Below, one piece after another: positions 10,701 to 18,205 of a stretch of 29,033 bases of DNA. Each line of letters begins with the position of its first letter. The stretch's first letter is position 1. Origin of the DNA: a virus; IMG/VR virus record IMGVR_UViG_3300030117_002508, positions 1 to 29,033 of that record, one strand, 5' to 3'. Both the position numbers and the translations under genes were made by a program. The notes under the pieces are model-generated. The model was not told the origin of the DNA, did no database searches, and was given only the letters and a program-made list of their open reading frames with translations.

Positions 10701-13700
10701 GTCTACGTAATTAGTATTTGAAATTGTATATTTCATTCTATAATAACTACCAGCTGTTAATTGAAAAGTACCACTTCCAGCGGTTATAGTGCCGTTTGGA
10801 TTAGCTGGATAAGCAATAATTTGAGTTGAATTACCAGTAACAATATCAGCACCTGAACCACCATCAAAACCCCAAGTTATTCTATTCGCGTCGTTGTTAG
10901 CCTTTAAACTTACATTATCTATAGTACCACTATCAAGTTGACGGGAAAGATCCCCATAAGTACGCGCTGTAAATCTTATTTCACCTTTATCACGCTGGTT
11001 AAATATATCACCAGCGTAAGGATTTAATCCATGCGCATGACCGTGATCAAATGTAAATACACCTGTTTGGGTTGCTGGTGTGGTAACATCGGTATCGCCA
11101 GTACTAGTATTAACGTTTTCATAATATAAACTATTAGAAATACTGAATCCCCAACCCGTTGCATCACCAGCTGCAGCGGCATCTCCACCACCAGGCCCAC
11201 TTACATACTGAGTATAATCAAAACTAAGTTTATATTCACCGTTTTTTTCAAAGAATAATCTAGGGTTGAATTCAGATGTTTGTTTAAAGTTTGGGTTTGC
11301 CCCAACAGCAGCGGAATATGTTAATGCAACATTATTATTGTCATATTTAGGATATCCCGCGTTTGTACCTACAACTTCTCTTACTGATACTATACCTATA
11401 GTACCGTCGAAAGCAGAGTCGTTATTTAGTACTATTTTGTTTTCATTTGTTGTTCCTTGTACCCAAGTAAATTCATAAGAAGCAACAGCTGTTCCAGGTA
11501 AAGGTACGTCACTAGCTAGAGCACCAGCATCAGTAGCACCAATTAGTGATAAAGAACCACCAGTACTAGCAACTGTTATATCATAAGATATCCTATATGT
11601 TTTTCCATCTATAACACCTGGCATATCAAGTTCTAAATTACCATTGTCACCACCTTGACCTGCTTGCGCGCTTAATCCATCTGCTGAAAAAATCCATTGA
11701 GTACCAGAACCACCAGTTAAACTAATACCAGCTAATACACCAGTACCTTTCTTTTTTATACTTATATTGTAAAGTTGAGCTCTAACGAATCTATATGCAT
11801 CCACTCTAAACCCTAAATTATATGGGTCGTCTGAAGAATCAAAAGTAAAAGTAGTACTTAATGACACAACGTCAGAAGCGGCCGGGACTGCGGTAGAACT
11901 ATCGTACTGACTAGTACCAGTTAAAACCACAGCATCGCCTAAACCATTTGCATCTCTTTGCCCTTGACTTGTTTCATTTGTAACTCTCCCTTGCCCGTCT
12001 TTTATTCCCATGTTGTTCCAGAATCCAAACCAAGAGGAGGGTGAATCAGCGTAATAAAAATCTGATGAAAAAACGTCGTAACTAAGTATGTACTCATCTC
12101 CATCAACCATATTCGCAAGATCAGCCGCTGGAACCAAATCATAGTAACCATCATAATGAGTAGTACCAGTCCAAACATTTACCACGTCATAACCACTCCC
12201 GTGTATAGATGCGTCGTATCCAGCGTCACTTATGTTACCATAATAGGACCCGGAAGGGTGACCAGTGTTTGACATATAATTAGCAACATTATCTCCAAAA
12301 TACTGCGCTTGACTCGTGTCTACAAGGTTTGGACCATCTAAAACTTGATATGAAGCGTTAGGGTTTAACTCCACCCCAATACCTAAACCACCCGCTGCTG
12401 GGTTAAATTGCCAGTTGTCACCGTTACCAGTAAAAGTACCGTTTGCAACCATTTCTAAACTAGTAGTCCAGTCAGCAGTGTTAGTACTCGTACTGTTTAA
12501 AGCCGTGTTGCCACCCGCAAAAGTTAAATTACCAAGAGCCTGTACGTTTGCTATATAAGTTGCATTATTTAACATAATATCAGGGTCTAGTACCATATTA
12601 TTGCCTTGGACAATACCATCGCTCCAAGAACTAGGGGCTTCTATTCTATTACCATCAGCGTTTACAAAATAACTGTTAGCAGTTCTTCCCCATATTTTAT
12701 GCTTAAGAGAATCTATTTGTACTTCGTCTTTTAATTTTACAGTTACAGTAACATCGTCACCATTAGGTGCTTTGTTGGAATTTGTTAGTTTAACTAAGTC
12801 ACCAGTTTCATAATCTGGTTTAGGTGAAAATACAAGTGGTTGAATTGTTAAAGGCGCTGCTGATAAATCTACAACTTGAATATTCGATATTTCAACAGCA
12901 ACACCATTTCTTTTGGCAATAGCTAAACCTAACCCAGTTCCATCTTCCTCTTTTCCAATTCTGTCGTAATAATTAATTTCGTAAGTTTGTCCTATAGTTG
13001 GATTTTTTGGTATTAATTGCTTCCAAGCGGTTAAATCAATAGAGGTTCTTGGGTCCCAAGGGTGTACATATAAACCATGTTGATCAACAGAAGATAAGTC
13101 ACTCAACACCTTGACTTTCATTTTTATATTATAAAATCTACCACCAACTAATCCTTGGGCAAAATTATGAAGCAACTGCTTTCCATCAAATCCACCAACT
13201 GCCGTGGCATCAGCCGGGCCTTTGTAGCTTATGTTTGTAGTATGTCCACCTGTATGTGGCACGTCTTCAGTTGAGGTAAACGCGTTACCTATGTATTTAT
13301 TATTTTCTACCGTCCAACCTGGACCAAAATCATTTAAAGCGTTTGTAAATTTTTGTGTTGGTGTATCTATAAGAGCAAAATCCCCGGTATCATCATCTAG
13401 TAAAACGTTTCCATTAACATTTCTAGCTACTTCATCAGAAGAAACACCCGGTGGTTTTGGTAATAAAACACCAGAACCATCTCTATATGTCCAAAAAGAA
13501 TTATTATTATACACATTCATGTAAGCAAAAACGACTCTTTGACCTTGTTTCCAAAAGTTATTGTTATCAGCCTCGTCTAGATTTGAAGCGATTGGGTTTA
13601 AATATACCCTACCACCTATAATATCTTTAAATAAAACAGCGTTTCTAATAGCTGTTGCAGTCCCGTTTTCATCTATACACCAAATAGTGTCAGCCGTAAG

Positions 13701-15704
13701 TGGAGACATGCTAGCCCAAGTTTGCCAAGCTTTTTCATAATAATTCTCTTGTCTTGTAAAGTCGTTATCGTAATTTAAAGGGGCAAACAAATCTTCTTTG
13801 GGAGAAAGAGGGTCACTTTCTTCTACAAATAATGGATAGTTTACAAATTGACCCTCTGAAGTAGAATCTAAAGAACTCCAATCGGGACCAACATCTAATT
13901 GCATTATAACATCTTCACCTAACGCGTTTTCTCCAATATAATTTTTACGTATTACAGAATCTCTTCTTAGATACATGTGTACGAAGTTGTTATATCTTAA
14001 TTGATCACCACTTCCATCTAAAAAAGAACCAGGGTTGGTTGATATGTTATTAGTAGCTTGACCCGGTACAAATTGATCAATAGTATTTACCGCTTTAGTT
14101 GTATTTGTAGGCGTTGTACAACTTGTTTTTATTACAGATCCCGCTGGTTTTGTTGTGTTGATAAGCTCCATACTAGGAGCGTTTAAAGGATATTTTTTTA
14201 TTAAAGTTATATCTTCTTCTTTTATGTTTCTAGTATAAAGTCCTGAAGCGTTTTTTACTTTTGTGGTTCTATTCCAATCAAATGCTATTTCTTTAATAGA
14301 TACAATTGCGATTTGTAACCCAGTGTTAATATCAGTGCTACTAGTGTTATGTATATACACTTGCGACGCTGTTTCGTTGGCGTCTGTATTAGCAATAGAA
14401 TTTTCGTTTGTAACACCAGTTGTTAAATTTCCTATAAAACCAGTGCTATTACTTGGTATAATACCTTGCCTTAACTCTGTTGTACCGCCAAGTTCATCAA
14501 CTAGTACTATATTTAATTCCCCAGATGTAAAAACGCCTAAAATGTCTATTTCTATTTGATATGTTTTTCCTCTTTCTATTGAAACATTGGCTTGAGAAAA
14601 CTTTTTATATTGACCAACAGGTGATATTGATTCCATATAACTACCGGTGGGACCAGTAGTGATATCCCACTCTGGATCAGAAGTCCAGTTGGCATCGCTA
14701 GTAAACTCTGAATTTAAAATAAGTTCTGGTCCTGTAAAACTAGTAGCGTTAAAATTAACAATACCTTCTGAGCCAGCCTTACATCTTTCTACGTTTATTT
14801 TTTTAGGTTCTGTTTTTCCATCCGTCCAAATCAACATTCCATCTAAAATATTTATAGCTGTTATATGATTTGTAGAATGAAAATTTAAAAATCTATCAAC
14901 TTGTTTTACTTTAACGTTTTTTATAGTAAACGTGTTTGCCGAGTTAAGAGTACAATCTTGAAATAATAACAAATAATCAGTGTCATCACCTTGTATCCAT
15001 TCTATTTTTTTAACCCCAGATGTGCTTATGTCTAAAGTAATATCACCATTGTTTTTACCATGCTTTGATAATGTTAACTTAGAATTATCAACATCATTAG
15101 CTTGTAAAACACTTACTTCATATTCTATTTCGTATTTATACCCTTCTACAAGTTTTATTTCGTCTCTAAATAAATACAAATAACCAGCTCTACCCCATAT
15201 AGGCGCAGCGCTAAAAGATGTTAAGTCCCAACTAATACCTTCTACGGTGTCTAAGTTGGGACTACTATTTTGCCACACTAAACCATTGGAAATATCTTCT
15301 AAATCTATAACGTTTAAAAGAGAACTATTTGGATTTACATCAACAGAGCTAAACGTGTGCACATACGTTTCTTTCATTCCAAAATCTACAAGAACTGGAA
15401 CCGCTGATCTTAGTTTAGCATCGTATTCTACGATAGCATCTGTACTATCACCTTTTATAAACCAATATAATTTATCTGTTTCTTTATTAACTAAAGAACC
15501 TATACACTTAGCACCTGGTATAACTTTAGATAAATTAGAATGAGCCGTATTACCCCATGAGTTTTGAAGAGAGCCAACGTCGTCCCCTTGCGAAGTAGAA
15601 ACCTCGACATTTAAAGCGTCTCGCATCTGATTGTTGGGAAGTAATCTTTCATCAAGATCTTTGTTCATCTTACCTCCCATGAAGGTATTTTTAATTTCAG
15701 GCAT
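4710..15704 (-). CDS. Giant 3664-aa modular tail protein (tail stabilisation/hub family)
   Basis: The N-terminus (GGKMNKDLDERLLPNNQMRD, then ALNVEV) matches large tail stabilisation/hub proteins of crAss-like and marine podovirus-like phages, as remembered. Other segments of that family follow: FPRFAYRWKYDDGEYSA near residue 1810, YDNLPRKAIAQEI near 1923, WHNCFSFGNGVESDR near 2982 and GEYGISRNPESF near 3116. The last lies in a region with beta-propeller-like repeats. Between and after these lie about nine beta-sandwich modules of 120-240 aa that resemble carbohydrate-binding domains, each with a G-x-x-Y strand and most closing with an F-x-G-x-I-x-x-(V/I)-like strand. No signal peptide, coiled coil or hydrolase motif is evident. 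The likely job is a tail assembly that binds host surface glycan. The start is 4 bases after the preceding stop. The frame stays open for 11 kb, so the gene is intact. Confidence 0.85.
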   Translation of the reverse strand: MPEIKNTFMGGKMNKDLDERLLPNNQMRDALNVEVSTSQGDDVGSLQNSWGNTAHSNLSKVIPGAKCIGSLVNKETDKLYWFIKGDSTDAIVEYDAKLRSAVPVLVDFGMKETYVHTFSSVDVNPNSSLLNVIDLEDISNGLVWQNSSPNLDTVEGISWDLTSFSAAPIWGRAGYLYLFRDEIKLVEGYKYEIEYEVSVLQANDVDNSKLTLSKHGKNNGDITLDISTSGVKKIEWIQGDDTDYLLLFQDCTLNSANTFTIKNVKVKQVDRFLNFHSTNHITAINILDGMLIWTDGKTEPKKINVERCKAGSEGIVNFNATSFTGPELILNSEFTSDANWTSDPEWDITTGPTGSYMESISPVGQYKKFSQANVSIERGKTYQIEIDILGVFTSGELNIVLVDELGGTTELRQGIIPSNSTGFIGNLTTGVTNENSIANTDANETASQVYIHNTSSTDINTGLQIAIVSIKEIAFDWNRTTKVKNASGLYTRNIKEEDITLIKKYPLNAPSMELINTTKPAGSVIKTSCTTPTNTTKAVNTIDQFVPGQATNNISTNPGSFLDGSGDQLRYNNFVHMYLRRDSVIRKNYIGENALGEDVIMQLDVGPDWSSLDSTSEGQFVNYPLFVEESDPLSPKEDLFAPLNYDNDFTRQENYYEKAWQTWASMSPLTADTIWCIDENGTATAIRNAVLFKDIIGGRVYLNPIASNLDEADNNNFWKQGQRVVFAYMNVYNNNSFWTYRDGSGVLLPKPPGVSSDEVARNVNGNVLLDDDTGDFALIDTPTQKFTNALNDFGPGWTVENNKYIGNAFTSTEDVPHTGGHTTNISYKGPADATAVGGFDGKQLLHNFAQGLVGGRFYNIKMKVKVLSDLSSVDQHGLYVHPWDPRTSIDLTAWKQLIPKNPTIGQTYEINYYDRIGKEEDGTGLGLAIAKRNGVAVEISNIQVVDLSAAPLTIQPLVFSPKPDYETGDLVKLTNSNKAPNGDDVTVTVKLKDEVQIDSLKHKIWGRTANSYFVNADGNRIEAPSSWSDGIVQGNNMVLDPDIMLNNATYIANVQALGNLTFAGGNTALNSTSTNTADWTTSLEMVANGTFTGNGDNWQFNPAAGGLGIGVELNPNASYQVLDGPNLVDTSQAQYFGDNVANYMSNTGHPSGSYYGNISDAGYDASIHGSGYDVVNVWTGTTHYDGYYDLVPAADLANMVDGDEYILSYDVFSSDFYYADSPSSWFGFWNNMGIKDGQGRVTNETSQGQRDANGLGDAVVLTGTSQYDSSTAVPAASDVVSLSTTFTFDSSDDPYNLGFRVDAYRFVRAQLYNISIKKKGTGVLAGISLTGGSGTQWIFSADGLSAQAGQGGDNGNLELDMPGVIDGKTYRISYDITVASTGGSLSLIGATDAGALASDVPLPGTAVASYEFTWVQGTTNENKIVLNNDSAFDGTIGIVSVREVVGTNAGYPKYDNNNVALTYSAAVGANPNFKQTSEFNPRLFFEKNGEYKLSFDYTQYVSGPGGGDAAAAGDATGWGFSISNSLYYENVNTSTGDTDVTTPATQTGVFTFDHGHAHGLNPYAGDIFNQRDKGEIRFTARTYGDLSRQLDSGTIDNVSLKANNDANRITWGFDGGSGADIVTGNSTQIIAYPANPNGTITAGSGTFQLTAGSYYRMKYTISNTNYVDQDSTPNCNIKLFDHDNVGKSVSQGGLNFTGGSFNITSSNDGHIYLDVTNGTHYVEWQQSHDKNQLEIAFGPGFSGNIDDIYVYPLTITNIDYGGGGSNSDRKIFDVEITSIDNNITQLPVSEHKYWNCELVDEEPLFKRVFPRFAYRWKYDDGEYSAISAFTEVAFLPDEDYKYNAIEGYNLSMENTVRRVILNDFDPMPSGVAEIEILYKESNSTNIYTFTTIKGAELQNFEKLEITKEKFHALVESKQLLRPYDNLPRKAIAQEISSNRIIFGNYTQQYDISPSDEPNIVASLSTSNIIANEEVLKSIKSIREYQVGVSYLDMFGRQSPIFSVDSALVSIGQDNSATSNLLTATLNNFPPEWVTHYKYFVKDSAAPYYNISLDRFYQAETSNHVWLSFPSSDFNKIQEDDYLILKKEHNSDIAVSSDKVVKYKILSKKGSAPDFIKMTRKNVGGRILNDDGGGLHFASQASYGGSAAGYPQKDKITFRLRGDVVHGNAALQEACLDNQTGRYIRLGQLITGKPSLFSNYYEILHISRVNNAGTGDSYAGKEDYYEFTLVEALGFDASFVGGSYDANRKLFLEYYREELNQYDNNFEGKFFVKIAKDSEFDRYIGSKQSLDDKGYNVVNAEDTYWAHAYENDAGKNTNTDRGQDTDNWLYDRVNNFNWLTTDNGDWSQIPLDGIYNGAAVKKFPPLMNDKVEIENTERTNPYIGTWAGTVHGATKGEGNMNGLHATDWGKEINGSIPQRFCIHQAMTWNWPSDLPAYTGQDTDAENNRIGSGFVMGNNYCSFAFSGIGDVDLGNDDALGGTGASSTEPDPETSPIDTNTWFDGADAVVSNEFFDNFKLASELTRVGTQFRWADDPSNTIYTVKKVMQKRPIYNFDKALPEGELYGKGGAHENYYTLKKDKSVFGYRIDLELDRRIAWSPTATITAGFGYNADSSHTTLVPFSSANEGTTAQIQIIEKRPSEITESSFNPAVFEVEPKERVDLNLYYESAETSLVLKDGMYIQALNNINANDFNSGTGSNYNSVADVGTIYKPGGNAALPYAKILGEELYDNGAFVSPSAASSGVAGWTLDSAADFTSTYDETNTKVTLSKTIASGATPSLTSDVIDIVNGEQYQITVDVESINNDINSLGSPPDTLLQVRGWDGSAYTAYYPLSGSTPALTQGLQVFQFTHDSSVAGASNNQVKISIILDDPTEAYAKEIVLKSVSLKTYAIDETSPVIKIKTGKQYDWCDNPNKIKIDNNLWTDSPIFAQYSVGEDLPAGITIRISQIDSAGETDYYKDYILPSAVPVGGDVVITLPPEKIKWHNCFSFGNGVESDRLRDDFNAVMIDKGPRVSTTLEESYKEETRGSGLIFSGIYNSTSGVNQLNQFIQAESITKDLNPDYGSIQKLFTRNTNVVALCEDKILKVLVDKDALFNADGSMQITASHKVLGQAIPFEGEYGISRNPESFANFGYRIYFTDRDRGAVLRLSHDGLTAISEHDMISYFKYKLPNSNTMIGSYDENRDLYNLTLEDITVSFSEAVTGWTSFKSFLPESGLSINGDYFTWSNGDIWKHHSNALRNNFYGRQYESSVKLVFNAQPDSIKNFNTLNYEGTSSRAYEKTVGEENQLTTKGWYANYIETDLESAKVVDFEEKEGKWFSNISGQEVSEETILPESFTSQGLGFVSSVSAGSHDNYKTLLITPIIADSIPKVNCIGAKSGLFYKDATTLANTYNWSYPAATTYVEDVVDSTTKIEVRNSTRIDWESHTDSGSVLDPSFYYVTGVISNLLPGNKYYIEAEIENFSGSNTSAGFSAANMTDVDASKLTLQANGKISTTFVYDNNKYDPSTNAFGGGVDGIHFAKQAGSSGTIKNIRCVNITSKTDQITYTVNTSSTDRSSTNAQIKNNKKVGVSTGVTYEYLYIHSQTVNGIKYAVTSNDFVVTSSNPEVTISSTTNIGTGTNSPGYYGNVVKITIAIDYNAGNLFPNENVESYINVSGNAKLAIDQ
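5050..5600 (-). other. C-terminal beta-sandwich module 9 of the giant tail protein
   Basis: This module has a GNKYYIEAEIEN strand near residue 3449 and ends GTIKNIRCVNI. Length and strand order match the other modules. It lies downstream of all conserved hub segments, so it is the most exposed candidate for surface binding. Confidence 0.5.
7035..7545 (-). other. Beta-sandwich module 8 inserted between hub segments
   Basis: It begins ELYDNGAFVSPS, shows SGVAGWTLDS, has the GEQYQITVDVES strand near residue 2788 and closes AKEIVLKSVSLKT. The opening (label, N-G-x-F, later a W) is the usual start of CBM4/9-like modules. It sits between the hub segments near residues 1923 and 2982. Confidence 0.55.
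10435..12470 (-). other. Four consecutive beta-sandwich modules (4-7) of the giant tail protein
   Basis: Modules start near 12470, 11740, 11360 and 10895. The key strands are GDEYILSYDVFS, GKTYRISYDITV, NGEYKLSFDYTQ and GSYYRMKYTISN. The closing strands are AQLYNISIKKK, FDGTIGIVSVREV, LDSGTIDNVSLKAN and FSGNIDDIYVYPL. The block ends just before the hub segment with FPRFAYRWKYDDGEY. Pairwise identity by eye is low, so the copies are old or were acquired separately. Confidence 0.6.
12863..13360 (-). other. Beta-sandwich module 3 of the giant tail protein
   Basis: It begins FTNALNDFGPGWTVENNKY, has the GRFYNIKMKVKV strand near residue 853 and ends VEISNIQVVDLS. A His/Asp-bearing loop (HPWDPRTSIDLTAW) is not seen in the other modules. 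Confidence 0.5.
14275..15325 (-). other. Beta-sandwich modules 1 and 2 of the giant tail protein
   Basis: Module 1 (about 14885-15325) has GYKYEIEYEVSV and ends FTIKNVKVKQV. Module 2 (about 14275-14735) starts ELILNSEFTSDANW, has GKTYQIEIDILG and ends LQIAIVSIKEI. They are separated by a short hub-like segment (HSTNHITAINILDGMLIWTD). This shows the modules are spliced into the hub protein rather than added only at its end. Confidence 0.55.
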
Positions 15705-15708
15705 TTAA

Positions 15709-16578
15709 TTAGTGTTTTATATATTTAGATATTCCTCTTAATGTCTGTGTTATTTCTTCTAATTTAATATTCGATAGTCTCAACTTAGCTTTTCTAGTTT
15801 CAACCATTTTATCTCTTTTAAATCTCATTATAATATTGTCCGGTACACCAACTCTAGTAGATGCAATAGCATACGCTATGTGTTTATACATAGCTTCTTC
15901 TGCAAACTTGTGAACTTTCATTTCAGAATCAGTTCCTAGACTATCACTTATATATTTTAATATCACAGTTTTTCCCGAAATATTAGAACTAAAATGTATT
16001 TTTCCTGTGTTTTCGTCAATATAAAAAGAACCATTGGTTTGAGAATGCGCTGCATCAAGACCGTATCTTTGTCCTAACGCGGAAACATAATAATCATCAT
16101 CGTAAGATTCTTTGTTTTCTGACGGTGTATTATCTTTGTAATTTTCCCAAGTTGTTGAAGATGTATCTGTATTCAAATTATCACCAGTAAAAGTATAATC
16201 ACCGTTAGCATCTTGTGTTACATCTGTTGGATTAGATGTTTTAGAAGCTGGATATAATATGTGCTCTATTCCGTTAGAACCAGACCAAGCTAATTTAACA
16301 TAGTTAACATAATCTTGTGGTAATAACATTGTTAATGTGGCCGGTACTTCTATTTCTTGAGATTTTACCGATTTAAAAGTATCAAATGATAATTCTTGTA
16401 AAGCACGCATAGCGTGAAACTGAACAGTAGAAACTTTTACTTTTGGTATTATATTATCCTCTCCTGTATAGGCAAATATAAAATTATTAATAATATCATC
16501 TAAAGATATAAATTGATAACCTCCAAAGCTACTTCCTGAGTAATAAGCATTTTGCGTTTGATCGTCTAATAATCCCAT
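15709..16578 (-). CDS. Neck / head-tail connector (ring) protein
   Basis: A 289-aa protein. Its N-terminal third (SLDDIINNFIFAYTGEDNII, then KVKVSTVQFHAMRALQELSFDTFKSV... region around residues 46-72, then EIEVPATLTMLLPQDYVNYV) matches, from memory, connector proteins widespread in marine podovirus-like and crAss-like phages. The middle (about 110-190) is Asp/Thr/Asn-rich and loop-like. The C-terminal part is helical and basic (MRFKRDKMVETRKAKLRLSN). It lies between the other neck gene and the giant tail protein, where tail-tube or ring proteins are encoded. The role would be to join the portal ring to the tail hub. No catalytic motif is seen. The exact ring position is not resolvable from sequence. 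Confidence 0.7.
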   Translation of the reverse strand: MGLLDDQTQNAYYSGSSFGGYQFISLDDIINNFIFAYTGEDNIIPKVKVSTVQFHAMRALQELSFDTFKSVKSQEIEVPATLTMLLPQDYVNYVKLAWSGSNGIEHILYPASKTSNPTDVTQDANGDYTFTGDNLNTDTSSTTWENYKDNTPSENKESYDDDYYVSALGQRYGLDAAHSQTNGSFYIDENTGKIHFSSNISGKTVILKYISDSLGTDSEMKVHKFAEEAMYKHIAYAIASTRVGVPDNIIMRFKRDKMVETRKAKLRLSNIKLEEITQTLRGISKYIKH

Positions 16579-16585
16579 ATTTTAT

Positions 16586-17290
16586 TTATTTAGTTTGTGC
16601 TTCTTTTTGTAATGCCACTTGTAGTAGTTGTGGATCTTTTATTGTTACTCCAGCTAAAGTTAATATTTTAACCACCAAAGTATTTTCTTCTGACTCGTGT
16701 AATTGAAAGTCGACAGACGATGCGCTATTATAAAGTGCAGCTCCATTTATTTCTGTGTAGTTCCAAGAAACTTCAGGTGGTCTAGATACAAAGTGACAGT
16801 TTAGTGTAGATGTAGAATAAGCCGGAGATACCGAGCTTGGATAAAGCACTATCTGCGTAGCGTTTTTTCTAGTGTAAACAGGATGTTTAACGGAGGGTTT
16901 AGCAAGTGGTACTTGGTTGATAAATTCTATTTCACCCGTATCAACTTGTTCTACTTTAATACTTTTTGTGGAGTCGTTATAAAAAACAGTTCCTAATCTA
17001 TATACGTTAGTAGGTAGCGTTGCTGTTTGTCCAGAAACCGCCGACATATCTTGATGTAGATTTTCAAATGGAGCTATTTTTTCTAATAATATTTTTTTAA
17101 CATCGTGATATTCTGAATCATTTTTTGTACCAAACTCAATAGCGCTTAGTTTAAAAAAGTAATCTTCAAATATATCAAATTGAACTTGGTTAGCAAATAA
17201 ATTAAATTCTTGAGGTGTAATATAACCTCTTTGCTCTTTGTTAGCTATTGCTAAAACTCTTTGGTATACTGTATCTATATTTATTGCCAT
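16586..17290 (-). CDS. Head-tail adaptor / neck protein
   Basis: A 234-aa protein. The N-terminal helical part (VYQRVLAIANKEQRGYITPQ, then EFNLFANQVQFDIFEDYFF) is a conserved hallmark of adaptor proteins following the capsid gene in many marine phages. A beta-rich middle follows (YRLGTVFYNDSTKSIKVEQV). The C-terminal part (FQLHESEENTLVVKILTLAG, then VTIKDPQLLQVA) is helical and likely contacts the portal. It is separated from the upstream 276-aa gene by a 56-base gap holding a UUCG hairpin, and it starts after a pure A/T leader with no Shine-Dalgarno sequence. The likely role is the first ring below the portal. The family match is from memory; function is inferred. Confidence 0.7.
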   Translation of the reverse strand: MAINIDTVYQRVLAIANKEQRGYITPQEFNLFANQVQFDIFEDYFFKLSAIEFGTKNDSEYHDVKKILLEKIAPFENLHQDMSAVSGQTATLPTNVYRLGTVFYNDSTKSIKVEQVDTGEIEFINQVPLAKPSVKHPVYTRKNATQIVLYPSSVSPAYSTSTLNCHFVSRPPEVSWNYTEINGAALYNSASSVDFQLHESEENTLVVKILTLAGVTIKDPQLLQVALQKEAQTK

Positions 17291-17309
17291 ATTTTTTTAT
17301 TATAATAAA

Positions 17310-17333
17310 GTAACCACCCCGAAGAGTGGCTAC
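17310..17333 (-). terminator. 10-bp hairpin with UUCG tetraloop between the 276-aa and neck genes
   Basis: On the minus strand GTAGCCACTC pairs with GGGTGGTTAC around a TTCG loop, giving ten pairs with two G-U wobbles and the extra-stable C(UUCG)G cap. It is followed by TTTATTATAATAAAAAAAT, which has only a short T-run. It could be a leaky terminator, a stability element that protects the 3' end of upstream mRNA, or a processing site. Confidence 0.7.
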
Positions 17334-17346
17334 TCTATTAGGGTTG

Positions 17347-18177
17347 TTACGAATTTAATCGTTTTTCAATATTGGAGAAAATCTCCATACCTTCGTCAGT
17401 TTTAAACCAAGCGGCTAAAGCTGAATAAGGATGTTCATCAAAAGGAACACTCATTAATTTTCTGTCGTTAGAACCCCATTTAAAAGTTCTTTGATCAGGA
17501 GAAAGTTTAATTATACCTTTTTCACAAGCTCGAATACCCATATTTCTAAGTAAAACATTATCGTCATTTACTAAATCTAAAAACAATTTAGGGTTTTTCT
17601 TAGCATATATAAGTAAATCACGTTTAAGCTCCTTAGAATTCATCGTAGATACTTTAGAACCCAACTCTACACGCATAACAGCTTCCGCCATATCAACATC
17701 TAGCGTTTGAGCAGCGTTTAAAGCTTCAATTTCTAGTTGTATTATATCTATCTCGTTTTCTGCTTTTTTAACAGGATCTGCTTCTAAATATAATTTACCT
17801 TTCATTGGGTGATACAAAGATAGTAATTTTTGTAACACCTGTTTGTTTCTAGGAACAAATAAAGATCCATTTCTAAAAATAATATGATCTAATCTATGTT
17901 CTCCTTTCATTTCATCAACAAATGGAGTTTGTTGATTTCTAGTGTACTTTAACTCTCTTTCATATCCTTTTTCTTCGTCAAAATAAAAAATATCTGCCGC
18001 TTTAATAATATGAGATAAAGGCGCTTTTCCACCTGTTAAATAATACATTCTATCTTTAATTACCCAATCATTTTCTGCTTTAGGTTGAGCTTTTTCTAGT
18101 TTTGGTTTTGCAAGTTCTTGAGATTGTTCTATTATTTCTTTAGAACGATCTGTAAACTTAATTCTTTCGTTTTCCAT
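17347..18177 (-). CDS. Conserved phage protein of unknown function next to the capsid gene
   Basis: A 276-aa soluble, mixed alpha/beta protein. The first 40 residues are charged and low in complexity. A conserved-looking block starts at WVIKDRMYYLTGGKAPLSHI and runs through GYERELKYTRNQQTPFVDE. A helical Glu/Ala-rich middle follows (about 135-175). The C-terminus ends with FKWGSNDRKLMSVPFDEHPY and SALAAWFKTDEGMEIF. I recognise this pattern as recurring in marine phages near structural genes but know no assigned function. The gene is bracketed by two UUCG hairpins, so its mRNA level may be uncoupled from both neighbours. A minor capsid protein or a late regulator are both possible. Confidence 0.6.
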   Translation of the reverse strand: MENERIKFTDRSKEIIEQSQELAKPKLEKAQPKAENDWVIKDRMYYLTGGKAPLSHIIKAADIFYFDEEKGYERELKYTRNQQTPFVDEMKGEHRLDHIIFRNGSLFVPRNKQVLQKLLSLYHPMKGKLYLEADPVKKAENEIDIIQLEIEALNAAQTLDVDMAEAVMRVELGSKVSTMNSKELKRDLLIYAKKNPKLFLDLVNDDNVLLRNMGIRACEKGIIKLSPDQRTFKWGSNDRKLMSVPFDEHPYSALAAWFKTDEGMEIFSNIEKRLNS

Positions 18178-18195
18178 AATATAATATAATATAAG
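18174..18195 (-). promoter_or_regulatory. A/T-repeat translation leader of the 276-aa gene
   Basis: The start codon is preceded by TATTATATTATATT, with no Shine-Dalgarno sequence. The same sequence precedes the scaffold gene start at 21005. It may be an unstructured ribosome-entry leader of the Bacteroidota type. Confidence 0.45.
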
Positions 18196-18205
18196 TTAAT
18201 AAAAT

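Noticed and set aside
14263-15543. Several plus-strand frames of 67-98 codons within the giant tail gene
   Set aside because: They lie opposite a single strongly supported 3664-codon frame, have no family features and have compositions typical of antisense shadows.
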